Shown: in pieces, positions 1 through 12,500 of the stretch
How positions within the stretch are numbered: the stretch's first letter is position 1
Layout of the letters: every line of letters begins with the position of its first letter
Source: Lentisphaerota bacterium
GTDB lineage: Bacteria; Verrucomicrobiota; Lentisphaeria; Oligosphaerales; JABHEG01
Assembly: GCA_018676675.1 (NCBI GenBank)
Contig: JABHEG010000304.1
Location: forward strand, 62,001-126,000
DNA length: 64,000 nucleotides
Direction: 5' to 3'
Notes under the pieces: model-generated
What the model was told of the DNA's origin: nothing
Seen by the model: only the letters and a program-made list of their open reading frames with translations
Databases searched by the model: none
Translations under genes and position numbers: made by a program

Positions 1-256
1 GCTCGGTATGGAGCTGTCGGGGGAGGGGGCGGGCAAGGCGTGTCTAGTCAATGAGCCGGGGGAATCAGTACCAGACCATTCTCGCTGTTGATCAGGACGT
101 TGTGTCGATCCCCGCAAGGCTCCCCGGTCGCTGACGACGAAGGTGGATGAATCCTGCCATTCCGTGTCCGCGCTGGCTCACGCGACTGCGGCGACGTTCA
201 CAATCGGGGATACCCCGGGCCTTCTTCAGTGAGCATTATCCATAAAGGAAACAGAA
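1..256. other. Leading intergenic stretch, no supported gene
   Basis: No convincing gene is visible. The plus strand has a short open frame running from the window edge to a stop near base 92. It could be the tail of a gene outside the window, but 29 residues of unremarkable sequence cannot be assigned. The rest of the stretch has no clear promoter, terminator or RNA fold by eye. Confidence 0.4.
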
Positions 257-400
257 CGACTCAAGTATACTATGGATGGGGAGGCAGATATGGAGATGGT
301 GAGCGTAACGACTCGGGTATACTATTGATGGTGAAGCAGGCAGGTATATAGTAAACGCAACAACTCGGGTATACTATTGATGGTGAAGCAGGTATGTATA
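257..400. repeat. 52-bp tandem repeat, three copies
   Basis: Copies begin at 257, 309 and 361, so the period is exactly 52 bp. The shared core of copies 2 and 3 is ACTCGGGTATACTATTGATG, followed by GTGAAGCAGG; copy 1 is more diverged (AAG for GGG and GGATG for TTGATG). The array lies about 190 bp upstream of the giant beta-helix gene. Each copy carries a TATACTAT element, so the array could be a set of repeated regulator or promoter sites. The exact spacing is seen directly; any function is inferred. Confidence 0.85.
325..352 (+). promoter_or_regulatory. Candidate sigma70-type promoter of the giant gene
   Basis: Within copy 2 of the tandem repeat, TTGATG (325-330) and TATAGT (347-352) are separated by 16 bases and match the -35 and -10 consensus at 4/6 and 5/6 positions. 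The direction fits the gene starting at 591, leaving a leader of about 230 nt. Copy 3 keeps the TTGATG but has a poorer -10. Found by eye; other TATACT elements in the repeats could serve instead. Confidence 0.4.
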
Positions 401-590
401 GGTCCTGTGCGATGAGCACTCGATCGTTGCGGGGTTCTACGCAGTCGGTGATGCAATGTGTTCCTTGCGTAGCGTGTCACCTCGTGCAGTGGCTAATTCT
501 CTCCGGGCTGATCGCACGTCTTCAGGTTTTTGGTTTTGCGATCACGGCTCGACAGGGGTGGGGGGCCAAACAGCAGAGAAGGGAGAGACC

Positions 591-3500
591 ATGAAGAAAA
601 TGGCTCAACGTCTCCAGATTGCCGGCATCGTCTGTTCTCTCGGGCTCCTGGTTGCCCCCGCGACGCGTGCTGTCATCCCTGCGCGTACCATTCCCGGTTT
701 CAGGACGGTGTCTGCTTTGTCCGAGGGCGAAGCGCTGTACGAGGTGCGGACGCTACGAATCGAGAAGGTCAACATCGAGCTGACTTTCGCACATGCCTCG
801 GGGGATCTGGATCTGGAGGTGCTGAATGAGGCCCGGGACACAGTCCTGACGACTGCGGACACAGCAACCGACAACGAGACGATCGAAGACCTGGAACTGG
901 CCGCTGGGACCTACTTCATACGCGTCCATGGCGATGACAATAGCTATACGCTTGGAGTGACTCCGGGCACGACCAGCTCTACGACCGTGTACTACGTGAA
1001 CGACGCGAGCCAGGCGGACGACCTTCTCACCACGGTTGCCGGCAGCGTGGACAATGACGCACTCTCGCCGGACACTCCCATGCTCACCGTCCAGGATGTG
1101 CTCAGCGCCTACGACCTTGGTCCGGACAGCCTGGTGGCCATTGACACGGGCATCTACGCGGCCCCCGTGACGATTGTGGTCGATGATGAGGGGGCGACGT
1201 ACGCCGGGTCGGCCAACGGTTCCAGTTTCACGGCCAGCACGTGTTTCGATTTGGACAATGCGGACCACAACACGTTCTACGGGCTTAGGTTCACGGGCAG
1301 CGGCACCGGCTTCTATGCTCACGCCAACTCCACCAATAATGAGTTCCTGAACAACACGTTTGCCGGCAAACCTACAGGCATCTACATAGACGACGGGGCG
1401 GACGACCTGCTGTCGGGCAACGTCATCACGGGAACAGGAAGCTACGGGATCAGGTTGAGTCAGTGCGCCTCGGCAACCATCGCAGGCAACACAATCGCCG
1501 GCCCTTCCTATGCAGTCCACGCCACCGGCACGAGCGCCCAGAGGCTGGCGCTGTTCGTCCACGGTAACACCTTGAGCAACGGCAGCTATGGCGTCTACAT
1601 GTACACATACTCAGGCGGCAGCGTGATCCGTGACAACACGATCACCAACATGGAGGATTACGGTATCTACATGGGGTCAGGCGGGACAGACAACGACGTA
1701 CATGACAACGAGGTCAGCGCCTGTGAGATTGGGATCTATGCGTATTCCGCAACGAATGTCTACGGCAACACGGTGCTGGACTGCGGGATCGGCGTTCGCT
1801 CGCATGTCATTGGAAGCAGCGTCTACGGCAATACCGTCACCGGTTCAACCGGGCATGGCCTGTATGGTCGCGGCTGGTTCGGCGGGACCAACTGGGAGCC
1901 CGGGCAACCGAACACCATCTCCGACTGCGGCACCGGTGTCTTCGCGGACCAGGACAGCATGGTGCGCTACAACCTGATCCGCAACTGCGAGTACGGCGTC
2001 ACGCTCGGGGACAACGTCACGATCCACCACAACATCATCGCCCGGAACAGCATTCGCGGCATCTCGGTGTATGACGACGAGAGTGTCACGATCACGAACA
2101 ACACGATCTACGCACCGGAGGGCGACGGTGTGCGCGTGGAGGCGGCCTCCACCAACGTCGTTCTCAAGAACAACATCATCTGGGCCAAAGAGGGGTATTG
2201 CCTGAATGTGGCAACCGATTCCCAGGTGGGCTTTGACAGCGACTACAACTGCCTTTACGCGACCGATACCGGCAAGCTGGTCTGGTGGCAGAAGGACTTC
2301 GTCGACTTGTTCGACTGGCAGGTCGAGGCCGACTACGACAACAACTCGATCGGCTTCACAGCCATCGCACCCGATCTGGACAATCCGCGATTCGTGAGTG
2401 TGGCCGACGACGCACCCGCTGCGGATGACTTCCACTTGGTCGGTTACACCTCACGCGACGCCGGATCGACCAGCATCGATGCGGGTGATCCGGCCAGCGC
2501 TTTCGCCGACGAGCCCGAGCCGCGCGGGGACCGGATCAACCTGGGGGCCTATGGCGGCAGCGCTGAAGCCGCTGCTTCGCGCGCCGCATTCATTGAGGTA
2601 AGCTACCCGAACTACTACACGGACTGGCCGACCGCCACGGCGCACGCGATCCTCTGGCGGGCCCACAATGTTGCCGGGAACCTGGACATCGACTTGGTGG
2701 ACGCGGCGGGAGCCAAGGTTGCGGACATCACCACGATCGACGCGGCCGAAGGCGCGTTCGGCTGGAGCCCGGAGGCGAGCGGGATCAGCGGCTCGACGGC
2801 GAACCGCTATCGGGTGCGTATCGCCTCAGTCAGCGGCGACACGATCACGGACCAGTCGCGCGAGACGTTCTCCATTCCGCCCACCGCGCAGGAGTTCTAC
2901 GTCAACGATGCGGCGATAGTCGATGACGAGTATTGCTCGGTAACGGGGAACAACCGCAACACGGGCGCCACAGCCGCCGATCCGAAGGCGAATCTCCTGC
3001 CGGTACTACGTTCTTACGACTTGGGACAGGGAGACACCGTCTACATCGACACGGGTGATTACATCCACGTCCGGAACGTGCTCATCAACGACGAACCCGG
3101 TGCCGGGGACGAGGGCGCCACCTTCACGGGCCCGGTCAGCCACACCGCGACCATCGACCGCGCCAACCCGCACTCCTACGCAACCACCATTGACGTGCAG
3201 GGTGACTGGGTGACGGTCAGGGACCTCACGCTCACGGGTGGGAACATGGGCATCTGGGTGCACAACAGCAGTCAGAACTTCCAGGGCGACAGGCTCGTTC
3301 TCCGCAACAACACGCAGGACGGTATCCGCCTGGAGTCGGACGCCGATTACTCCACCCTCGGCGTGCTCACGATCCACCACAACGGGCGCTACGGAGCCTA
3401 CATCGCCACTCCCATAGGCGAGCTCAGGAACGGCGAGATTCACGACAATGGAGACGACGGCGTTTACCTCACCAACGCTGGGAACATCGAGGTTTCTGGT

Positions 3501-6500
3501 AACACCATCTACCGGAACCGGACGGGTGTCTACATTGGTGGGAGATCCGGATCTCAGGCAATCGTGCAGGACAACACCGTGTACGAGAACGCTGTCCACG
3601 GCATACACGGATCGTACATGCTCGCGCAGCGCAATGCAGTTCATGGCAATGACGACGACGGGATTCAGGCCAGTTACAATTGCCTGGTATCCGGGAATGT
3701 CTGTCACAGCAACGGCTCCATCGGGATTCGCCTCTACTCCGGGAACGAAGCTGTTGGTAACGTGGTCCACAACAACGCTGGAAGTGGGATCCTGGCAGAA
3801 AATGGGGACGTGATCCGTGAGAATCGCTGCTATGCCAACGGTGGGACAGCCGGGATTGTGGCGTATCGTGACTCGGAGATCACGGGCAATGTAGTGTATT
3901 CGAACGTCACCGGGATCTACGGCTATGGCAGTTCCAGCCCTCGTTTCCGGGGACGCGTCGCCAACAACCTGATCTACGACAACGCTGAATTCGGCATTCA
4001 AATCAGGTATGCGCACAGTTCCAGCGGCCTTCACGCGAGGGTGGTGAACAACACGGTCCACCAGGGAGTCGGGGACGCGGTGTATGTACACACATCCAGC
4101 GAAGACGTGGATCTGCGCAATAACATTCTCTGGGTAGAGGACGGTGCGTGCATCCGGGTCTCGAGCACGAGCCAGGTTGGGTTCAGCAGCGACCACAACC
4201 TGTTCCACACCGTCGGTGCCGGCATCGTTGCCAACTGGCAAGGGTCGGACCGCGCCACGTTGACAGCTTGGCAGAATACGGCGTTCAGGGACGGGAACAG
4301 CGTCCAGGGGGACCCCCTGTTCGTGGACCTGCCAGGGCGGGATTTTCATCTCAAAAGTGAGCACGGCAGTCTTCACGATGGTTCTTTGGCGCCCGTGCTG
4401 AGTGGGGATACGGGAATGCCGGTGGACGCGTCCGGTACCTGGGTGGACAACGACGGTGTCACGTCACTGGCCATCGATCTCGGAGATCCCTCCGATCGAT
4501 TTGACCGTGAGCCCGAGCACAGCGGGAACTTCATCAATCTGGGTGCGTACGGTAACACGGTCCAGGCGTCGAAGAGCCCGGAGCAGTACGTGCGGGTGCT
4601 GAGTCCCGATGGCGCCGAGGTCTGGCCGGCCGGCCAGCCGTTCAGCATCCGTTGGCGGAGTCATGACTTCGCCGGGCTCGGGCAAGCCTATGCCGCGGCT
4701 GTCGCTGCCGACTCCCCGACTGGCTACTGGCGGCTTGACGAGACGACAGGAAGTACGGCTGCCGATTCCTCGGGAAGCTCATTCCATGGGACGTATGCGG
4801 GCAGCGTCGCCCTGAATGTGCCGGGGATCTCACAGGACAACGGTGCAGCGCGCTTCAACGGGCAGGACGCATCCGTTACGGTGCCGCACGACGCGGCTCT
4901 GACGCCCGCGACGATCACGGTTGAGGCGTCGCTGAACCTCGAAGCCGGGATGCCCAACTACGCCCTGGCCGTGGGCAAGACCAGCTCCACGAACTACAAC
5001 AACGGTTACGGCATCTACTACACCAATGACGGCTATATCAACTTCTTCGTCGACCGCGACGACGGCGACTCCCGGGTCAGGGCCCGGATCACGCTGAATC
5101 GCTGGATTCACGTCGTCGGCACGTTCGACGGGAGCAAGCTCAGACTCTATCTGAATGGGGAACTTGCTTCTGAGTCCGATTTCTCTGGCGCTTTCGACCA
5201 CAGCAGCGGGCCCTTGCGTATCGGTTACGGGCACGGCACCCACTACTGGCAGGGCGGCATCGACGATGTCGCTGTCTACAGTGCCGTCCTAGCACAGGAG
5301 CGGATTCGCGCTCATTTGAGGGCCAAGCACGGGAGCGTGAGCATCGAGCTTGTCGATGACAGCCGGGCCACGGCCCTGACCATAGCAACCGCCACGGACA
5401 ACGACGGCGAATACCTCTGGACACTGCCCGATTCGCTGACCCCGGCAACTAACTACAGGATCCGGATCGGCCGTGACGACCCAGCCCTGACCGACGCCAG
5501 TAACAACAACTTCGAGATCACCGCTCCCATCAGTGTCTACTACGTCAACGACGCCACGGTTGAGCAGGGGGACTGGTGTACTGCTCCGGGGGCTCCCGAA
5601 AATGACGGCCTCACCCCCGCCACTCCCAAGGACTCGGTGAGCGCCGTGCTGGAGGCCTTTGAGCTCGGACCGGAGGACACTGTCAGAGTGGATAACGGAG
5701 ACTATGACCTGGTCGTCAACATCGTCGTGACCGCAGCTGACGCCGGAGTGAGAATCCAAGGCTATCACGATGGTGCCTACCCGGCCAGGGCCGCGGTGCT
5801 GGACCGCGGGAACACGGCGAGTGGTTCGTACGTCTTCGACCTGCAGAATGGTGACGGGATTCGCCTGGAGCGATTGAGCATCACCGGTGGGGAAACCGGC
5901 ATCCACGCGTCCAGCTCGTCGGACAGCGATGATGTGACCATCACGAATTGCCGGATCTACGGCAATGCTGAATATGGGCTCTGGGCGGGTAGCGGGAATG
6001 ATCGGTTGGAGGTGTCGGCGTGCACCCTCTACGGTGACCGAACCAGCTCGGGCCAGGAGTACGGCATACAGGTGAGCGGGGACGGAGTGCTGATATCGGG
6101 CAATGTGGTGAGGGATCACTACCGTGACGGGATCAACTGTCAGTCGGACCAGGTCATCGTGGGCAATACCGTGTCCGACAATCAGGGAACCGGCATCGAA
6201 TGCACCACGTCTTTCACCGGCACGATTCGTGAGAACACGGTCACGGGCTCTGGCCTTCGCGGAATCTACGGGACCGGTAGCTCGAGTGATTGGTGCCGCG
6301 TTGAAGACAACACGGTTTCAGGCAGCGGCGATGACGGGATCTACGCCCACCATGACTGCTTGGTATCCGGGAATATCAGCCACAGCAACGGCGCTGTTGG
6401 CGTTGAACTCTATTCCGGTAACGAGGCGGTTGGCAACGTGGTCTACGCCAACGTTGGGAGTGGGATCTGGGCATCTTTGACCAACGTGATCCGCGAAAAC

Positions 6501-9500
6501 CGCTGCTACGACAACGCCGGGACCGCCGGGATTGTGATGCAGCGTTCCGGGGTGATTACGGGCAATGTAGTGTATTCGAACGTCACTGGAATCTACGGCC
6601 GCGGTGACAGTACCAACAGTACCTTCCGGGGACACGTAGCCAATAACCTGGTCTACGACAATAGCGATTTCGGCATTCAAATCAGGTACGCGGGCGCGTC
6701 TTCCAGCGGACATGCAAGGCTGGTGAACAACACGGTCTACCAAGAAGTTGGGGACGCGATATATGTGCATACATCCAGCAAGGGCGTGGAGCTGCGCAGC
6801 AGCATTCTCTGGGTCGAGGACGGTGCGTGCGTCCGGGTCTCGGGTACCAGCCAGGTGGGCTTCAGCAGCGACTATAACACGCTGTACACGACCGGGGCGG
6901 GCATCCTGGGCCGTTGGGACACGTTCGAGTTCACGACTCGGGCGGACTGGTTCTACCAACTGGGGCTTGATGGGCACAGCCGGACAGGCGATCCGCTGTT
7001 TGTGGATCCGGACAACAACGATTTCCATCTACAATCGACCTCTCCGGCCATCGACTCCGGCGACCTGCAATCCTACTACCTTGCCGAGCCGTGGCCACAC
7101 GGGGGCCGGGCGAACCAGGGCGCCCACGGCAACACGGACGAGGCAGCGCTCAGCCCGGAACGCATGCTGCAGGTGCTGTCCCCCAACGGGCTGGAGAAGG
7201 TTGAGAAGGACCAGGAGGTAGCCGTGACGTTCCGCGGCGCCGGATTGCTGGACAGCCAAGCCACGGCCAGGATCAATGTCGGTGGGACGACCTACGAGCA
7301 GTGGTTGTACGATTGGTACCGGGAAGGCGGGAGTGCGTCCACTCTCGCCGATGTCGACACTGCCGGGGTTACGGATGCTGCACCGGATGAGATCTACCGC
7401 ACCTATGCCTATCCGTCCGGCACCGGCACGGTAATGCGTTACGCGTTGTCGGTAGCGGACGGAGACTACACGATGCGTCTGCACTTGTTGAGTGGCCGCT
7501 CTGCCACTTCGGGGTACCGGATCGACATCCGCGTGCAGGATGAGTTGGTGGCCGAAGATTTCATTACCTACGTGGCAGCGGGAAGCGTGAGTTACAAGGC
7601 GCTGGTGTTGAGCTACGACGTGTCGGCGTCCGCGGGGCAGGGCGTGACTGTGGAGATCCAGAACACGGGCGGCTCTCAGGACGGCAAACTGTGCGGCGTG
7701 GAGCTTTCCAGAGACATCTCCGGGTCGCGTGCCGGCCCGACCGTTGACCTGGCCGTGTCGGTCAACAGCGGCGCTGACTGGGTGAGTGTTGCCACCGGCC
7801 TCGAACTCGATGAGCTGGGCAATGGGCTCCACACCTGGTACGCGTCGCCGTCATCGGGCGGGGAGAACACGGCGTTGATCCGGGCATCCATGACCGGGGA
7901 GGGAACCTTGAATGACACCTCGGACGAAGCGTTCAGTATTGCCAACGACGACGGGCATTATTACGTGAACGACGCCGAGACCGCCGGCGATCTCATCTGC
8001 ACAGCGGCAGGCGACAACGCGAACAGTGGCAAGAGCCCATCTGTACCGATGGCCAGCCTGCGTTCGCTCCTGGCCGCCTACGATCTGGACTCCGGCGACG
8101 TTGTCCATGTGGACACCGGCACGTACTTGCTGACTGACAATGTGGTGATCGAAGCTGAGGATGCCGGGGTGACAATTGAGGGCCCGGACACCGGCCCCGG
8201 GGCCGTGCTGGACCGTGGGAACACGTCGAGCGGTTCGTACGTGTTCGACGTTCAGAATGGGGACGGGGTTCGCCTGGAGCGACTGAGCATCACCGGTGGG
8301 CTTCACGGTATCTACGCGTCCAGCTCGTCGGACAGCGATGATGTGACCATCACGAACTGCCGGATCTACGGCAATGCCGAGTATGGGCTCAAAGTGGACA
8401 CCGGGAACGATCGGCTGGAGGTGTCGGCGTGTACGCTCTACGGTGACCGAACCAGCTCGGCCCAGAAGTACGGCATTGCGGTCAAGGGTGACGGGGCGCT
8501 GGTATCGGGCAATGTGGCGAGGGATCACTACTATGAGGGGATCAGTTGTCAGTCGGACCAGACCATCGTGGGCAATACCGTGTCCGACAATCAGAGAACC
8601 GGTATCCACTGCACCGGTTACTTCAGCGGCACGATCCGTGAGAACACGGTCACGGGGGCTGGCCTCTACGGAATCTACGGGGACGGCAGCTCGGGTGAGC
8701 GGTGCCGTGTGGAAGGCAACACGGTTTCAGGCAGCAGCAACCACGGGATATACGGCTCCCGTTACTGCCTGGTGTCCGGGAATACCTGTCACAGCAACGG
8801 CTCTGCTGGGATTCATCTCTTTTCGGGGAACGAAGCTGTTGGCAACGTTGTCTACAACAACGCTGGAAGCGGGATTGGGGCGGACCGCACGAACGCCATC
8901 CGCGGAAATCGCTGCTACGACAACGACGGGACGGCCGGGATTGTGGCGTATCGCGCTACGGAGGTCACGGGCAATGTGGTGTATTCAAACGTCACCGGGA
9001 TCTACTGCCACGGTGCCGGTGCCACTAGCAGTTCTTTCCGGGGACACGTAGCCAATAACCTAATCTACGGTAACACCGATTTTGGCATTCAGGTCAGGTC
9101 CGCGAGCACGTACAGCGGTCTGCATGCAAGGCTGGCGAACAACACGGTCTACCAGGAAGTCGGGGACGCGGTGTATGTGCACACGTCGAGCAAGGACGTG
9201 GAGCTGCGCAACAACATTCTCTGGGCAGAGGACGGTGCGTGCATCCGGGTCTCGGGTACCAGCCAGGTGGGCTTCAGCAGCGACTACAACACGCTATACA
9301 CGACTGGGGCGGGTATCCTCGGCCGTTGGGACACGTTCGAGTTCACGACCCGGGCGGACTGGTTCTACGAGTTGGGGCTTGACGAGCACAGCCGTACTGA
9401 CGATCCGCAGCTTGTGGACCCGAAGGGCGTGGATGGGAAACTCGGGTACGTGCGGGGCGGGTTACTCGGACAGTATTACGACAATGAAGACCTGTCGGGC

Positions 9501-12500
9501 ACCCCCGTTCTGGAGCGTCTTGACGGCACCATCGATTTCGACTGGAGCTATTCCCCGGGCGGTCCAGTACCCGCCGACCATTTCAGTGTGCGGTGGGCCG
9601 GGTGGCTCTACGTGCCGAGCACCGATGACTACACGTTCTACTCCCGGGCAGACACCGGGGAGCGTCTGTACCTTGGCGGAAGCCCGATCATCGAGCAGTG
9701 GGCATGGGACGAGGGGGCGGAGAACAGTTCGGGTCCGCAGAGCCTGACCATGGGCTGGCACGCGATTCGATACGAGTGCCATGAGGAGACCGGCAGTGCT
9801 TACGCGCAGCTGTTTTGGGGGAATTCGACCTTGCCGAAGCAGATTATCCCACGCCAGTATCTGAGTCCCGATCAAATCAGGGAGGCTGACTACAGTCTGG
9901 ACAGCGATTTTCACCTACAATCGGCCTCTCCGGCCATCGACTCCGGCGATCTGCAATCCTACTACCTTGCTGAGCCGTGGCCGCACGGGGGGCGGGCGAA
10001 CCAGGGCGCCTACGGCAACACGGACGAGGCAGCGCTCAGCCCGGAACGCGTGCTGCAGGTGCTGTCCCCGAATGGCCTGGAGAAGTTCGAGGAGGACCAG
10101 GAGGCCGCCGTGACGTTCCGCAGCGCCGGCTTGCTGGGTAACCAAGTCACGGCCATGATCAACGTCGGGGGACCGACCTACGAGCACTGGTTGCATGATT
10201 GGTACCGGGAAGGCGGGATTGCGGACACTCGTGCCGATGTCGACACTGCCGGGGTTATGGATGCTGCACCGGATCAGATTTACCGCACTCACGCCTATCC
10301 ATCCGGCAGCGGCACGGTAATGCGCTGCGCGCTGCCTGTGTCGGACGGAGACTACACAGTGCGTCTGCATTTGCTGAGCGGCTACTCTGCCACTTCGGGG
10401 TACCGGATCGACATCCGCGTGCAGGATGAGTTGGTGGCCGAAGACTTCAATACCTACGTGGCAGCGGGAAGCGTGAGAGACAGGGCCCTGGTGTTGAGCT
10501 ACGACGTATCGGCGTCGGCGGGGCAGGGCGTGACTGTGGAGATCCAGAACACGGGCGGCTCTCTGGACGGCAAACTGTGCGGCGTGGAGCTTTCCAGAAA
10601 TGTCTCCGGGTCGCGCGCTGTGCCGGCCGTTGACTTGGCCGTGTCGGTCAACAACGGCGCCGACTGGGTGAGTGCTGCCACCGGACTTGGACTCGATGAG
10701 CTGGGCAAGGGGCTCCACACCTGGTACGCGTCGCCGTCGTCGGGCGGGGAGAACACGGCGTTAATCCGGGCATCCCTGACCGGGGATGAAGCCTTGAATG
10801 ACACCTCGGACGAAGCATTCAGTATCGCCGCGGCTGACGAGCACTTCTACGTGAACGACGCGGAGACCGCCGGCGATCTCATTTGTACAGCGGCAGGCGA
10901 CAACGCGAACAGCGGCAAGAGCCCGTCCGTACCGATGGCCAGCCTGCGCTCGCTCCTGGCCGCTTACGATCTGGACCCGGGCGATGTTGTCCATGTGGAC
11001 ACCGGCACGTACGTGCTGACCGACAACGTAGTGATCGACACTGACGATGCCGGGGTGGCTATTCTCGGCCCCGAGACCGGCCTGGGGGCGGTGCTGGACC
11101 GTGGGAACACGGCGAGTGGTTCGTACGTGTTCGACTTGCAGAATGGTGACGGCGTTCGCCTGGAGCGACTGAGCATCACCGGTGGGTTCCACGGTATCTA
11201 TGCGTCCAGCTCGTCCGGCAGCGATGATGTGACCGTCACGGACTGCCGGATCTACGGCAATGCCGAGTATGGACTCAATGTGGACACCGGAAACGATCGG
11301 CTGGAGGTGTCGGCGTGTACGCTCTACGGTGACCGAACCAGCTCTGACCAGGACTACGGCATAGGAGTGCAGGGCGACGGAGCGCTGATATCGGGCAATG
11401 TGGTGAGGGATCACTACTATGACGGGATCAACTGTCAGTCGGACCAGACTATCGTGGGCAATACCGTGTCCGACAATCAGGGAACCGGCATCGAATGCAC
11501 CGCCTCTTTCACCGGCACGATCCGTGAGAACGTTGTCACGGGCTCCGGCGGCTACGGGATCTATGGGAACGGTAACTCGAGTGAGTGGTGTCGCGTGGAA
11601 GGCAACACGGTTTCGGGCAACAGCAACTACGGGATCTATGCCTATACCAACTGCTCGGTATCCGGGAATATCTGTCACAGCAACGGCTCTACTGGGATTC
11701 GTCTCCGTTCCGGGGGCGAGGCTGTTGGCAACGTGAGCTACAACAACGTTGAGAGCGGGATCTGGGCAGAGCGGACGAGTGTGGTCCGCGAAAACCGTTG
11801 CTATGTCAACGCCGGGACAGCGGGGATTGTGGCGCATCGCGCTTCGGAGGTCACGGGCAATGTGGTGTATTCGAACGTCACCGGGATTTACTGCCATGGG
11901 GACAGTTCCGGCAGCACTTCTTTCCGGGGACGCGTAGCCAATAACCTGATCTACGGCAACACGGATTTCGGCGTCCAGATCATGTACGCGACCACCTACG
12001 TCGGTCTGCACGCGAGGTTGGTGAACAACACGATCTACCAGGAAGTCGGAGACGCAGTGCATGTGCACACGTCGAGCCAGGACGTGGAGTTGCGCAACAA
12101 TATCCTCTGGATCGGGAAGGGCTATGCAGTACATGTCAACTCCGACAGCCAGTCCGGGTTTGTGAGCGATTACAACCTGTTGCATCAGAGCGATGATGCG
12201 GACGCGTACCTGGGGAATTGGGGGACCACCGTCGCGGACCTGCTCGCGGACTGGCAGTCGGTGAGCGGCCAGGGCACGAACAGCCTCGGAACCGAGCCCC
12301 TGTTCATCGATATTGACGGCGCAGACAACGTCATGGGCTACGACACCACCGGTGACGGATACAACGGCGGCGGCGACGATAACTTCTACCTTCGCGGCGG
12401 CTCACCGGCCATCGACCGCGCGGATACATGGGCTGCGCCGGCAACGGACATTCTCGGCATGTTGCGGCACGACGACCCGGCGACCGGCAATGGGGGCATG

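Noticed and set aside
2..91. 3' end of a gene entering from the left
   Set aside because: Only 29 residues with no recognisable feature; it cannot be told from chance.
257..400. Possible CRISPR array
   Set aside because: The units are contiguous imperfect tandem repeats without distinct spacers, and no cas gene is present.
456..590. 45-codon N-terminal extension of the giant protein
   Set aside because: It has no ribosome-binding site, and the ATG at 591 has one plus a typical signal peptide.
3006..4376. Long antisense open frame (~456 codons) inside the giant gene
   Set aside because: Antisense frames of this size recur throughout the giant gene (also 10761-12185 and 15369-16796). They follow from GC-rich codon bias on the sense strand, lack ribosome-binding sites, and have low-complexity Val/Asp/Arg-rich products.
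10199..10429. Small plus-strand open frame in a second frame of module 4/5
   Set aside because: It overlaps the giant gene completely and has no independent start signal.
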